A DNA stretch of 64,000 bases from Brachybacterium sp036311905 (GCF_036311905.1 NZ_JAZDCH010000002.1:62001-126000); one strand, 5' to 3'; positions 1-9,437 are shown, counted from the first letter of the stretch. The notes: generated from the letters alone by a model not told the origin. A program made the numbers and translations.

Positions 1-694
1 CGGCCCCGGTCTCGCCCATGAAGCCGACCGCGTGGGAGTCGTCGACGAGGACCAGCGCCCCGAACTCGTCGGCCAGGTCGCAGATACCGGGCAGCGGGGC
101 GAGATAGCCGTCCATCGAGAAGACGCCGTCGGTGACGATGATGGTGCGGCGCGCGCCGTGCCCGTCGTGGAGCGCGGCGGCCGCCTCGAGCTGGGTGCGC
201 AGGTCCGCGAGGTCGGCGTTGCGGTAGCGGAAGCGAGCGGCCTTCGAGAGCCGGATGCCGTCGATGAGCGAGGCGTGGTTCAGCTCGTCGGAGATGATCG
301 CGTCCTCCGTGCCGAACAGCGGCTCGAAGACGGCGCCGTTGGCGTCGAAGCAGGAGGAGAACAGGATGGTGTCCTCGGTGCCGAGGAAGGCGGAGACCGC
401 CTGCTCGAGCTGAAGATGCAGATCCTGGGTGCCGCAGATGAAGCGCACCGACGCCATGCCGAAGCCGCGCTCGTCGAGAGCCCGCTTCGCCGCCTCGACC
501 AGGCGCGGATCATCCGCCAGGCCCAGGTAGTTGTTGGCGCAGAAGTTCAGCACCTCGGCGCCGTCGCGGCCGATGGGGCCGGCGGTGATGCGGTTGCCCT
601 GGGCGGTGGTGATCACCCGCTCGTGCTTGTAGGTGCCGGCCTCCTCGAGGGCGGCGAGCTCGGCGGTCAGCTGGTCCTTGAGGGCGGTGTACAT
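1..694 (-). CDS. kbl: Glycine C-acetyltransferase (2-amino-3-ketobutyrate CoA ligase), C-terminus cut by window edge
   Basis: PLP-dependent enzyme that converts 2-amino-3-ketobutyrate plus CoA to glycine and acetyl-CoA, the second step of threonine degradation. About 231 codons are visible. The reading runs from MYTALKDQLTAEL at position 694 and reaches the VDDSHAVGFMGE block, the conserved PLP-binding Asp-x-His region of alpha-oxoamine synthases, at the window edge. The catalytic lysine would lie beyond the window. It sits 47 bases downstream of tdh on the same strand, which supports a tdh-kbl operon. A GGAGG-type ribosome site precedes the ATG. The start is well supported; the stop is not seen. 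Confidence 0.93.
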   Translation of the reverse strand, partial: MYTALKDQLTAELAALEEAGTYKHERVITTAQGNRITAGPIGRDGAEVLNFCANNYLGLADDPRLVEAAKRALDERGFGMASVRFICGTQDLHLQLEQAVSAFLGTEDTILFSSCFDANGAVFEPLFGTEDAIISDELNHASLIDGIRLSKAARFRYRNADLADLRTQLEAAAALHDGHGARRTIIVTDGVFSMDGYLAPLPGICDLADEFGALVLVDDSHAVGFMGETGA

Positions 695-741
695 GGGAGC
701 CTCCGGGTCGTTCGGGTCGTGGGGTGCGGGAGCGGGCGCGG

Positions 742-1809
742 TCAGTCGTCGAGGGCGCTCCAGTCCAGGAGCACCTTCCCGGCCGAGCCGGCCTTCGCGA
801 GGGCGAAGCCCTGCTCCCAGTCGGTCGCGGGCAGGACGTGGGTGATGGTGCGCTCGATCGCGCCGCGCAGCGTGGGGGACGTGGAGAGCATCGCGCTCAT
901 CGCGTTCCAGGTCTCGAACATCTCGCGGCCGTAGATGCCCTGCAGGGTGAGCATGCGGGTGACGACGACGGTCCAGTCGATCTCGAACCGCGTCGCGGGC
1001 AGTCCCAGCAGGGCGATCTTCCCGCCGTGGTTCATGTTCTCGATCATCTCCTGCAGGGCGCGGGCCTGGCCCGTGATCTCGAGGCCCACGTCGAAGCCCT
1101 CGCGCATCCCGAGGCGCCGCTGCGCATCGCGCACCCGCGTCGTGGAGACGTCGAGGACCACGTCGGCCCCGCACTCCTCGGCCATCGCCAGGCGCTGCGG
1201 GGAGATGTCGGTGATCGTGATGTAGCGGGCGCCGGCGTGGCGCGCGACCGCTGCGGCCATCTGGCCGATCGGTCCGGCCCCGGTGATCAGCACGTCCTCG
1301 CCGACGAGCGGGAACTTCAGCGCCGTGTGGACGGCGTTGCCCAGCGGGTCGAAGGCGGCGCCGAGCTCGGGGCTGATCAGGTCCGTGCGGCCGTCGTGCT
1401 CGTGCACCCAGACGTTCTCGTGGGGGAGCGTCACGTACTCGGCGAAGGCGCCGTCGCGCTGCACGCCGACGGAGCACACGCGGTTGCACATCTGGCGCCG
1501 CCCGGCGCGGCAGTTGCGACAGGTCCCGCACACCACGTGGCCCTCGCCGGAGATCCGATCGCCGACGCGCACGTCCGTGACCTCGGCGCCGATCTCGACC
1601 ACCTCGCCGTAGAACTCGTGGCCGGGGGTGAAGGGGACCGTGTCGCACATCGACTCCGCCGAGGCGTCCCAGGCGAGGATGTGCAGATCGGTCCCGCAGA
1701 TCCCGGTGCGGAGCACCCTGACCTTGACCTCCCAGGGCCCGCAGCCGGGCTCCTCGACCTCGGTGAGCTCGAGGCCCTCTCCGAGAGCGAGCTTGCGCAG
1801 TGCGCGCAT
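742..1809 (-). CDS. tdh: L-threonine 3-dehydrogenase
   Basis: Zinc-dependent medium-chain dehydrogenase that oxidises L-threonine to 2-amino-3-ketobutyrate with NAD+, feeding Kbl just downstream. The 355-residue reading starts MRALRKLALGEG and shows the catalytic-zinc region (GICGTDLHI, GHEFYGEV), a structural-zinc cysteine cluster (CGTCRNCRAGRRQMC, around residue 100) and a GAGPIGQMAA nucleotide-binding loop near residue 175. The open frame extends further upstream, but the ATG at 1809 has a GAGGAGG site at the right distance and matches the family N-terminus. It is the first gene of the tdh-kbl pair and divergent from hrpA. Confidence 0.95.
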   Translation of the reverse strand: MRALRKLALGEGLELTEVEEPGCGPWEVKVRVLRTGICGTDLHILAWDASAESMCDTVPFTPGHEFYGEVVEIGAEVTDVRVGDRISGEGHVVCGTCRNCRAGRRQMCNRVCSVGVQRDGAFAEYVTLPHENVWVHEHDGRTDLISPELGAAFDPLGNAVHTALKFPLVGEDVLITGAGPIGQMAAAVARHAGARYITITDISPQRLAMAEECGADVVLDVSTTRVRDAQRRLGMREGFDVGLEITGQARALQEMIENMNHGGKIALLGLPATRFEIDWTVVVTRMLTLQGIYGREMFETWNAMSAMLSTSPTLRGAIERTITHVLPATDWEQGFALAKAGSAGKVLLDWSALDD

Positions 1810-2002
1810 CAGACCTCCTCGTCCGGCTCCGTCCGGAGCATCGTGGGACCGGCGCCGGGGCGCGGTGCGGGGGTGGGCATCGCGTCGGGCGGTCCGTCGG
1901 CCCCGGGTGGGACGCCGACGCGACGAGGATACGGCGCGGCGACCCCTCGCGCGGGGGAGCACGGGACCTCGCCCCGTCCCGGCCCGTAGACTCGACTCCG
2001 CC

Positions 2003-5000
2003 ATGACCACGCCCCCCTCGAGCCCTGATCCGTCCGTCGCGACCCCGGGCGGCCCGGCTCCGTCCCCCGGGTCCCCCGGCCCGCGGATCTCCTACCCGTC
2101 GGACCTCCCCGTCTCGCAGCGCCGCGAGGACATCCAGGCCGCGATCCGGGACCACCAGGTGGTGGTGATCGCCGGGGCGACCGGCTCGGGCAAGACCACC
2201 CAGATCCCCAAGATGCTGCTGGAGATGGGGTACGGGGAAGGCCGCCGCCTGATCGGGCACACGCAGCCCCGCCGGATCGCCGCCCGCTCCGTCGCCGGGC
2301 GCATCGCGAGCGAACTGGGGGAGACCCTCGGCGAGGGGACCGTCGGCTTCCAGGTCCGCTTCACCAAGCAGACCGCCCGCGGAGCCCGGCTCAAGCTCAT
2401 GACCGACGGCATCCTGCTCGCCGAGATCGGCCGCGACCGGCTGCTGAAGCGCTACGACGCGATCATCATCGACGAGGCCCACGAGCGCTCCCTCACGATC
2501 GACGTGATCCTCGGCTACCTCCGCCAGATCCTGCCGCAGCGTCCGGATCTCAAGGTCGTCATCACCTCGGCGACCATCGACCCGGAGCGCTTCGCCGAAC
2601 ATTTCGCCGCGGTGCTGCCCTCGGGAGAGAGGCGCCCGGCGCCGATCATCGAGGTCTCAGGCCGGACCTACCCCGTGGAGGTCCGGTACCGGCCGCTCGT
2701 GCTCGAGCCGGAGATGGACGAGGACGACGAGCTGGAGGACGTCCACTCCGTCGAGCGGGACCTCACCCAGGCGATCACCGACGCCGTCGACGAGCTCGCC
2801 GCCGAGGGACCCGGCGACATGCTCGTCTTCCTGCCCGGTGAGCGGGAGATCCGGGAGATCTCCGACGCCCTCACCGCGCACCTGGCCCGCGGGACCCGCG
2901 GCCGAGCGGCGCTGCCCGTCGAGGTGCTGCCCCTCTTCGGTCGGCTCTCCGCGCAGGACCAGCAGAAGATCTTCTCCCCGCCCCCGTCGGGCACCTACCG
3001 TCGCATCATCCTCTCGACCAATGTCGCCGAGACCTCCCTGACCGTCCCCGGCATCACGTACGTGATCGACTCCGGCCTCGCCCGCATCTCCCGCTACTCC
3101 CAGCGCACCAAGGTGCAGCGGCTCCCCATCGAGCCGATCTCCCAGGCCAGCGCCAACCAGCGCTCCGGCCGCTCCGGGCGCACCCATCCCGGCGTGGCGA
3201 TCCGCCTCTACTCCGAGGAGGACTTCGAGAGCCGGCCCGAGTTCACCGAGCCGGAGATCCTGCGCACCTCGCTGGCCTCCGTGGTGCTGCTGATGACCTC
3301 GCTGGGCCTCGGCGACGTCGAGTCCTTCCCCTTCGTCGAGCCGCCCGCGAGCCGTGCGATCGCCGATGGCGTGCGCCTGCTGGAGGAGCTCGGCGCGATC
3401 GAGGACGATCCGCAGTCGCCCGGCGGGCGCCGCCTCACCCGCATCGGCCGCGATCTCGCCCGCTTCCCGCTCGACCCACGGATGGCCCGCATGCTCCTCG
3501 AGGCGAACCGCCTCGGCGCCCTGCGCGAGGTGCTGATCATCGTCGCCGCCCTCTCGATCCAGGACCCGCGCGAGCGGCCCCTCGGGCAGGAGCAGCAGGC
3601 CCGCGAGAAGCACAAGCGCTTCGAGGACGAGACCAGCGACTTCCTCGCCTACCTCAACCTCTGGAACCACCTGCAGCAGCGTCGGAAGGATCTCTCCTCG
3701 AGCGCCTTCCGCCGCGAGGTGCGCGCCGACCACCTCCACTACCTGCGCATCCGCGAGTGGTGGGACCTCCACGCCCAGCTGCGCGACATGGCCAAGGACG
3801 CGGATCTGCGCGCCAACGAGCACGACGCCACCCCGCAGGCCATCCATCAGTCGCTGCTCGCGGGGCTGCTCAGCCACGTCGGCCTCCTCGACGACCGCAC
3901 CCGCGAGTACTCCGGCGCGCGCGGCGCGCGCTTCGCCCTGTGGCCGGGCTCTGCGCTCGCCAAGAAGCGCCCCGACTACGTGATGGTCGCCGAGCTCGTG
4001 GAGACCTCGCGGCTCTGGGGCCGCACCGCCGCCCGCATCGACCCCGCCTGGGCCGAGGAGATCGGCGCGCACGTCGTCAAGCGCTCCCACTCCGCCCCGC
4101 ACTGGTCCTCCAAGCAGGCGGGCGCCATAGCCCACGAGAAGGTCACCCTCTACGGCGTGCCGCTCGTGGCGGACCGCGTGGTCGGCTACGGACGCATCGA
4201 TCCCGAGGCGGCCCGCGACATCTTCCTCCAGAACGCCCTCGTCGAGGGGGACTGGCGCACCCGCCACCACTTCTTCCGCGACAACCGGGCCCTGATCGCG
4301 CGGCTCGAGGAGCTCGAGGCGAAGACCCGCCGACGCGACCTGCTGATCGGCGACGAGCAGGTCTTCTCCTTCTACGACCGGCGGATCCCCCGCGAGGTCG
4401 TCTCCGGCCGCCACTTCGACACCTGGTGGAAGTCCCAGCGCCACGAGACCCCGGACCTGCTCACCCTCACCGAGAAGGACCTCCTAGCGGCCGATGAGGA
4501 GACCACGGCCGCGATCGCCGCGGACTTCCCCGACACCTGGGTCCAGGGCGATATCACCCTCCCGCTCAGCTACTCCTTCGGCGAGGTCGGGTCGAAGGGT
4601 GCCGAGGGCGTCACCGCGACGATCCCGCTCGCGGTGCTGAACCGGCTGCGGCCCGAGGGTTTCGACTGGCTCGTGCCCGGCATGCGTGAGGAGCTGGTGA
4701 CCGAGCTGATCCGCTCGCTCCCGAAGCCGATCCGGCGGCATCTGGTCCCCGCGCCCGAGCGCGCGAAGACCGTCGCCGCGACCCTCCACGACGACGACCC
4801 GGAGTCCGGGGAGGCCTTCGTCGAGGCGGTCGCCGACGAGCTGGTGGCCCTGCCCGGCGTGCCCGACGACCTGCCGCTGTACGGACCCGAGTTCGACCTC
4901 GCGAAGCTGCCGGACCACTTGCGGATGCACTTCCGGGTGGTCGATGCGCAGGGCAAGCAGATCGGAGCGGGCGATGATCTGGAGGCGCTGCGCGGCCGGC

Positions 5001-5923
5001 TCAAGCAGCGGGTCGACGCCTCCGTCTCCTCGCAGGGCGACGACCTGGCCCGCCGGGATCTCGACGGCTTCCCCGACAGCGGCGTGCCGGCGCTGCACGA
5101 GTCGACCGTCGGCGGGCTCAAGGTCACGGGGTATCCCGCGCTCGTGGCCCGCCGCGGCTCCGACGGCCGCCTCGAGCGCGTCGACCTCGCGGTGCTCGCG
5201 AGCGCCGACGAGCAGACCCTCGCCCACCGGGAGGGGGTCATCGCGCTGCTGGACCGCGACCTCGGCACCGAGCTGTCGACCGTGCTGAACGCCCTGCCCA
5301 ACCCCACCAAGCTCGCCGTCGCCGGCTCCGAGTACGCGAGCACGGCGGCGCTGCTGGCCGACGCGACGCGCGCCGCGACGATCCATCTCGCGGGCGACGC
5401 CGCCACCATCCGCACCCGCGCGCAGTACGAGCAGCTGCTCGAGGCGGCCCGACCCCGGCACGCCGAGCTCGCGGCGCAGGCCGTCAAGGACGCCGCCGCG
5501 GCCCTCGCCGTCGACGCGAAGCTGCAGAAGGAGCTCTCGCGGGTCTCGTCCCTCGCGATCCTGTCCCACCTGACCCAGATCCGCGAGCACGCCGCCGGCC
5601 TGCTCGCGGACGGCTTCATCTCCCGCACCGGCGTCGATCGCCTCCCGGACCTGCGGCGTTACCTCGAGGCGGATCGGGTCCGGCTCGAGAAGCTGCCGGA
5701 GAACCCGCGCCGGGACGAGCAGGCCGCCTGGCAGATCGCCGATCTCGAGGGGTACTGGGCGACCCGACGTGCGGCGCTCGGTGCCCGTCGGCGCGCCGAG
5801 CAGGAGGCGCAGGAGATCGACTGGCTGCTCGAGGAGCTGCGGGTGAGCCTGTTCGCGCAGACCCTGGGCACCCGCGTCTCCGTCTCGGACAAGCGGATCC
5901 GCCAGGCGATCGCCGCGCTCTGA
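2003..5923 (+). CDS. hrpA: ATP-dependent RNA helicase HrpA
   Basis: DEAH-box RNA helicase of about 1306 residues, the usual length for bacterial HrpA. Walker A (GATGSGKTTQ) lies near residue 58, the DEAH box (IIIDEAHERS) near 157 and motif III (ITSAT) near 190. Later come motif VI (QRSGRSGRTHPG), the ratchet/OB-fold region and a long C-terminal domain typical of HrpA. The frame is open upstream, but MTTPPSSP at 2003 is chosen: a TAGACT -10-like hexamer lies ten bases before this ATG, so the leader would be extremely short. HrpA helicases act in RNA processing and the rescue of stalled ribosomes; the exact role here is not visible. Confidence 0.93.
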   Translation: MTTPPSSPDPSVATPGGPAPSPGSPGPRISYPSDLPVSQRREDIQAAIRDHQVVVIAGATGSGKTTQIPKMLLEMGYGEGRRLIGHTQPRRIAARSVAGRIASELGETLGEGTVGFQVRFTKQTARGARLKLMTDGILLAEIGRDRLLKRYDAIIIDEAHERSLTIDVILGYLRQILPQRPDLKVVITSATIDPERFAEHFAAVLPSGERRPAPIIEVSGRTYPVEVRYRPLVLEPEMDEDDELEDVHSVERDLTQAITDAVDELAAEGPGDMLVFLPGEREIREISDALTAHLARGTRGRAALPVEVLPLFGRLSAQDQQKIFSPPPSGTYRRIILSTNVAETSLTVPGITYVIDSGLARISRYSQRTKVQRLPIEPISQASANQRSGRSGRTHPGVAIRLYSEEDFESRPEFTEPEILRTSLASVVLLMTSLGLGDVESFPFVEPPASRAIADGVRLLEELGAIEDDPQSPGGRRLTRIGRDLARFPLDPRMARMLLEANRLGALREVLIIVAALSIQDPRERPLGQEQQAREKHKRFEDETSDFLAYLNLWNHLQQRRKDLSSSAFRREVRADHLHYLRIREWWDLHAQLRDMAKDADLRANEHDATPQAIHQSLLAGLLSHVGLLDDRTREYSGARGARFALWPGSALAKKRPDYVMVAELVETSRLWGRTAARIDPAWAEEIGAHVVKRSHSAPHWSSKQAGAIAHEKVTLYGVPLVADRVVGYGRIDPEAARDIFLQNALVEGDWRTRHHFFRDNRALIARLEELEAKTRRRDLLIGDEQVFSFYDRRIPREVVSGRHFDTWWKSQRHETPDLLTLTEKDLLAADEETTAAIAADFPDTWVQGDITLPLSYSFGEVGSKGAEGVTATIPLAVLNRLRPEGFDWLVPGMREELVTELIRSLPKPIRRHLVPAPERAKTVAATLHDDDPESGEAFVEAVADELVALPGVPDDLPLYGPEFDLAKLPDHLRMHFRVVDAQGKQIGAGDDLEALRGRLKQRVDASVSSQGDDLARRDLDGFPDSGVPALHESTVGGLKVTGYPALVARRGSDGRLERVDLAVLASADEQTLAHREGVIALLDRDLGTELSTVLNALPNPTKLAVAGSEYASTAALLADATRAATIHLAGDAATIRTRAQYEQLLEAARPRHAELAAQAVKDAAAALAVDAKLQKELSRVSSLAILSHLTQIREHAAGLLADGFISRTGVDRLPDLRRYLEADRVRLEKLPENPRRDEQAAWQIADLEGYWATRRAALGARRRAEQEAQEIDWLLEELRVSLFAQTLGTRVSVSDKRIRQAIAAL

Positions 5924-6260
5924 GCCCCGGACGGACCGAGGCCCGCGCGGGGTGAGCCACGCCTCCGCCGCCTGCGCCGGAGCGGGACCTTGCGGAAGTT
6001 TTACCCGCGCGCCGTGATCCGTCGGCGTCTCCGCTCGGCCGCCCCGGCCGCGACGGCCGGGAAGCGTCCCCGACCGGTGCGGACGTCGCCCGGACCGTTC
6101 TGCGCAGAGACCCCAAGCGGTGGTCATGGCGATCCCAAGAAGGGCGGCGCACGGCTCCGACCTGCGACATCGCTCTCTTCCCTGCGGCGTGGGTCGCGCC
6201 TACGGTGGCACGGCCCGCGTCCCGGGCGATCGATCCGCCGTCTCCCGAAGGAACTCCCGC
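5924..6260. other. Intergenic region hrpA to Tat-secreted protein
   Basis: This 337-base GC-rich spacer shows no convincing gene. A TACGGT hexamer at 6201-6206 is a possible -10 element for the gene at 6261. I see no strong terminator hairpin after hrpA. Confidence 0.4.
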
Positions 6261-6884
6261 ATGCTCGGCTCCCGCTCCACCGCCCTCGTCGCCTCGGCGC
6301 CGTCCCCGCTCCCGCGACGTCGCACGCTGCTCGTCGGCGCGCTCGGCGCCGGGGCCCTCCTCGGACTCGGGGTGACCGCGCCGGCTCGGGCGGATGACGT
6401 GTGGACCGAGGAGTTCATGACCCGGCCGGAGACCCGCGAGGGCTTCGACGTGAACGCCCTGGACTCCTGGCAGGACCAGAACGCGCGGTTCATCCTCTCC
6501 GTGATCGCCGGGCACGGCCTGGGGCGCGAGGCGGCGCGCATCACCCTGATCACCGCGATCGTCGAGTCCTGGCTGCGCAACTACGAGCCCGCCGTCGACC
6601 TCGATTCCGGCGGTCTCTTCCAGCAGCGGCCCTCGATGGGCTGGGGCACCGCCGCTCAGGTCCGCCACAAGAAGCTCGCCGTCGACGCCTTCCTCGGCCT
6701 CTCCGAGCACTCCGAGGCGCCCGGCCTGCTGCAGGTCGTCCCGGAGTACGAGGCGTGGGACCCGGGTGCCGCGGCGCAGGCCGTGCAGGCCTCGGCCCAC
6801 CCCGAGCGCTATCACGAGCAGATCCCGGCCGCGGACGCCCTGTGGGACCGGTTCGCCGACAGCGTGGTGCCGTACACCGCCTGA
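6261..6884 (+). CDS. Tat-exported lysozyme-like protein of unknown function
   Basis: A 207-residue predicted exported protein. The N-terminus carries a twin-arginine signal (PRRRTLL around residue 22), a hydrophobic run and a likely APARA cleavage site before DDVW. The mature part has LITAIVESWLRNY and SGLFQQ-like (GGLFQQRPSMGWG) blocks, with a late AAQAVQASAHPERY stretch. This fold is seen in actinobacterial transglycosylase-like proteins, and the same block recurs in the conjugation-associated NlpC/P60 protein at 43112-44218. The Glu in IVES would be the candidate catalytic acid. The start at 6261 has a GAAGGA site. Cell-wall cleavage is inferred only from this resemblance. Confidence 0.7.
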   Translation: MLGSRSTALVASAPSPLPRRRTLLVGALGAGALLGLGVTAPARADDVWTEEFMTRPETREGFDVNALDSWQDQNARFILSVIAGHGLGREAARITLITAIVESWLRNYEPAVDLDSGGLFQQRPSMGWGTAAQVRHKKLAVDAFLGLSEHSEAPGLLQVVPEYEAWDPGAAAQAVQASAHPERYHEQIPAADALWDRFADSVVPYTA

Positions 6885-6973
6885 TCGGCACGCGCTCTCC
6901 GCGGGCGGAGCGGCTGTCCGGGGTGCCGGGCACGCCCGGCGCGGCGCGGGTGCACGGGGCCCGATGCGCTCGT

Positions 6974-6979
6974 TACGCT
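6974..6979 (+). promoter_or_regulatory. -10 element of a probable leaderless promoter for malic enzyme
   Basis: TACGCT followed by seven bases and the ATG at 6987. In actinobacteria a TANNNT hexamer at this spacing places the transcription start at the A of ATG. Confidence 0.6.
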
Positions 6980-6986
6980 GTGCCTC

Positions 6987-8444
6987 ATGTCACCGTCGCC
7001 ATCCGTCAGCTACTCCATCACGATCCGCCTCGAGTTCGAGGCGCGGTCCGCCGCCGTCAGCGACATCACCAGTCGCATCGAGCAGCATGGGGCGACCGTC
7101 ACCGCCCTCGACGTCTCCGCCTCCGGCCCGGAGCGGATGCGCGCGGACATCACGGTGCTCACGGCCGGCCACGACCACGCGATCGAGGTCGTGGAGTCGC
7201 TCAAGGGACTCGACGGCGTCGAGCTCGGCAAGGTCTCCGACCGCACCTTCCTCGCCCACCTCGGGGGCAAGCTCACCGTCGAGTCCAAGCTCCCGATCCG
7301 CCACCGCGACGACCTGTCGATGATCTACACGCCGGGCGTCGCCCGCGTGGTCAAGGCGATCGCGGAGAACCCCGAGGACGCGCGCCGCCTCACCATCAAG
7401 CGCAACACCGTCGCCGTGGTCTCCGACGGCTCGGCGATCCTCGGCCTCGGCGACCTCGGCCCGCTCGCCGCGATGCCGGTGATGGAGGGCAAGGCCGCTC
7501 TCTTCAAGCGCTTCGCCGGCATCGACGCCTTCCCCATCTGCCTCGACGCGCACACGGTCGACGAGATCGTCGCGCACGTGAAGGCCATCGCGCCGGTCTT
7601 CGCGGGCATCAACCTCGAGGACATCTCCGCGCCGCGCTGCTTCGAGATCGAGGACCGGCTGCGGGCCGAGCTCGACATCCCCGTCTTCCACGACGACCAG
7701 CACGGCACCGCGATCGTCGTCGTCGCGGCCCTGCGCAACGCCCTGCGCGTGGTGGAGAAGGACATCGCCACGACCCGCATCGTGCTCTCGGGCGCGGGCG
7801 CCGCGGGCACGGCGATCCTGCGTCTGCTGCGCGCGGCCGGTGCCCGCGACATCGTCGTCACCGACATCCACGGCATCGTGCACGAGCGACGCGAGCAGCT
7901 CGAGGGTCGCCTCCCCTGGATCGCGGAGGTCACCAACCCCCGCGACCTCACGGGCACCCTGCAGGACGCCGTCGTGGACGCCGACGTCTTCATCGGCGTC
8001 AGCGCCGGCAACATCCTCACCGCCGCGGACGTCGCGACGATGGCCGACCGCTCGATCGTGTTCGCCATGGCCAATCCGACCCCGGAGATCGACCCGTCCG
8101 AGGCGGCCAAGCACGCCGAGGTCGTCGCCACCGGCCGCAGCGACTTCGCGAACCAGATCAACAACGTCCTCGCCTTCCCGGGGGTCTTCCGCGGGCTGCT
8201 CGACGCGCACGCCACCAAGGTCAGCGACCGCATGCTGCTCGCCGCCGCGAAGGCGCTCGCCGACGTGGTCTCCACCGAGGAGCTCAACCCCACCTACATC
8301 GTGCCGAGCGTCTTCCACGACGGGGTCACCAAGGCGGTCGCGAGCGCGGTCGAGCAGGTCGCTCGCGAGGAGGCGGGGACGGTCGACACCATCACCGGTG
8401 CGATGCGGCCGGTCTACGCCGACGAGATCACGCTGGAGAGCTGA
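6987..8444 (+). CDS. NAD-dependent malic enzyme with N-terminal ACT-like domain
   Basis: Oxidative decarboxylation of malate to pyruvate with reduction of NAD(P)+. The 485-residue protein has an N-terminal regulatory ACT-like segment (about residues 5-80, ITIRLEFEARSAAVSDI). The malic-enzyme core then shows YTPGVARV, a catalytic-lysine region (LTIKRNTVAVVSDGSA), FHDDQHGTAIVV metal-binding motifs near residue 235 and a GAGAAGTAILRLL Rossmann loop near 270. The ATG at 6987 is preceded by TACGCT at 6974-6979 with exactly seven bases between, the arrangement expected for a leaderless actinobacterial transcript; no ribosome site is seen. It ends before a strong hairpin at 8452-8477. Confidence 0.93.
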   Translation: MSPSPSVSYSITIRLEFEARSAAVSDITSRIEQHGATVTALDVSASGPERMRADITVLTAGHDHAIEVVESLKGLDGVELGKVSDRTFLAHLGGKLTVESKLPIRHRDDLSMIYTPGVARVVKAIAENPEDARRLTIKRNTVAVVSDGSAILGLGDLGPLAAMPVMEGKAALFKRFAGIDAFPICLDAHTVDEIVAHVKAIAPVFAGINLEDISAPRCFEIEDRLRAELDIPVFHDDQHGTAIVVVAALRNALRVVEKDIATTRIVLSGAGAAGTAILRLLRAAGARDIVVTDIHGIVHERREQLEGRLPWIAEVTNPRDLTGTLQDAVVDADVFIGVSAGNILTAADVATMADRSIVFAMANPTPEIDPSEAAKHAEVVATGRSDFANQINNVLAFPGVFRGLLDAHATKVSDRMLLAAAKALADVVSTEELNPTYIVPSVFHDGVTKAVASAVEQVAREEAGTVDTITGAMRPVYADEITLES

Positions 8445-8451
8445 GCCGGGC

Positions 8452-8477
8452 CCTCCGGCGGCACCGGCCGCCGGAGG
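8452..8477. terminator. Bidirectional hairpin between convergent genes
   Basis: Perfect 11-bp stem (CCTCCGGCGGC with its complement) around an ACCG loop. It sits between the stop of malic enzyme at 8444 and the stop of the convergent membrane gene at 8480. No long T tract. Confidence 0.7.
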
Positions 8478-8479
8478 CC

Positions 8480-8941
8480 TCAGACCATGTCGCCGTCGAA
8501 CGCGTCGGCGTCGGCGTCAGCGGCCGTGACGGATCGGCGCCGCTCGAGGATCCACGCGCCGAGACCCACCCCGATCCCGAGCACGCCCGCGACCGCATCG
8601 CCGAGGTCTCCCGACCGCTCCGGCAGGGCGAGGGATTGGACCAGCTCGACCAGCAGCACCTGCGCGAGCGCGACGATCACCACCCAGCCGATCGGGAAGC
8701 GGCGCCGCGGCGCGAGCAGCCGACCGAGCGCCCACACGGTGAGGGCGAGGACCACCAGGTGGTAGATCTTGTCCAGTCCCGGCACCCCGACGCCGGGGGT
8801 CCCGGAGGGGATCGACGGCAGGTAGAAGCCGCTGTTCAGCACGAGCGCGAGCACCGCGAGCACGATCCGCAGCGGCAGCGATCCGCCGACCTCCCGGATC
8901 TGGACGGGCAGGTCGAGGGCGAAGCGAAGCGGCGCTGACAT
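8480..8941 (-). CDS. VanZ-like small membrane protein
   Basis: A protein of about 153 residues with four hydrophobic segments, at roughly 20-40, 55-75, 85-105 and 120-140. It has VanZ-family signatures: DKIYH in the second helix, ELVQ in the third, and GDLGDAVAG before the fourth. VanZ-like proteins are small membrane proteins of mostly unknown function; the original VanZ lowers teicoplanin sensitivity. The start at 8941 is chosen over 8950 because a GGAGAG site lies ten bases before it and almost touches the upstream ATG. Convergent with malic enzyme. Confidence 0.72.
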   Translation of the reverse strand: MSAPLRFALDLPVQIREVGGSLPLRIVLAVLALVLNSGFYLPSIPSGTPGVGVPGLDKIYHLVVLALTVWALGRLLAPRRRFPIGWVVIVALAQVLLVELVQSLALPERSGDLGDAVAGVLGIGVGLGAWILERRRSVTAADADADAFDGDMV

Positions 8942-9011
8942 GGGCGGCATTCTCTCCGGAACCGTGACCTGGATCGGGGAGGCGGGGCCGTCCGCCGCCC
9001 AGGGACTCCGC

Positions 9012-9017
9012 TAGTCT
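9012..9017 (+). promoter_or_regulatory. Candidate -10 element for the DUF3039 gene
   Basis: TAGTCT, about 40 bases before the ATG at 9060. A clear -35 is not visible. Confidence 0.4.
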
Positions 9018-9059
9018 CGACGTGTCTCGAGAGATCGACCCCTGACCCCGGGAGCAGCC

Positions 9060-9437
9060 ATGTCCTCCACCTCTGATCCGTCCCGCATGGACCCGTACAG
9101 CGACCAGCCCGGTGCCGCGCCCGGCAGCACCGCCGTGCTGGACCGGCAGGTCCAGGAGCGGGAGCAGACCACCGACGACGGCGATCACGACCGGTTCGCC
9201 CACTACGTGCGCAAGGACCGGATCACGCAGGCCGCGCTCGACGGCACCCCGGTGATCGCCCTCTGCGGCAAGGTGTGGGTCCCCGGCCGCGACCCCAACA
9301 AGTACCCGGTCTGCCCGGAGTGCAAGGAGATCTACGAGGGTCTGCGCGAGCCCAACGACGGCGGAGACGGCGCGGGCGGCTCCGGTGGCAAGGGCGGGGG
9401 CGGCGGCTTCCGCGGTCTCTTCGGCGGGCGCCGCTGA
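9060..9437 (+). CDS. DUF3039 family protein
   Basis: A 125-residue cytoplasmic protein widespread in actinobacteria, function unknown. The family core is intact: DGDHDRFAHYVRK near residue 40, then ALCGKVWVPGRDP and a PVCPECKEIY CxxC motif near residue 90. Together the cysteines suggest a small metal-binding knuckle. The tail is a Gly-rich linker ending GGFRGLFGGRR. A GGGAG site lies six bases before the ATG. It precedes a helicase gene on the same strand, an arrangement I recall from related genomes. Confidence 0.88.
   Translation: MSSTSDPSRMDPYSDQPGAAPGSTAVLDRQVQEREQTTDDGDHDRFAHYVRKDRITQAALDGTPVIALCGKVWVPGRDPNKYPVCPECKEIYEGLREPNDGGDGAGGSGGKGGGGGFRGLFGGRR

Noticed and set aside
2657..4444. 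Long open frame on the minus strand inside hrpA
   Set aside because: Antisense shadow of a GC-rich gene; the protein is low complexity (Val/Gly/Ala/Glu/Arg), while the + strand encodes clear helicase motifs.
4484..6127. Long minus-strand frame under the hrpA C-terminus and spacer
   Set aside because: Shadow of hrpA; no domain or ribosome site.
6401..8938. 845-codon plus-strand frame across the Tat protein and malic enzyme
   Set aside because: Arg/Pro/Gly-rich out-of-frame reading; the malic-enzyme frame is unambiguous.
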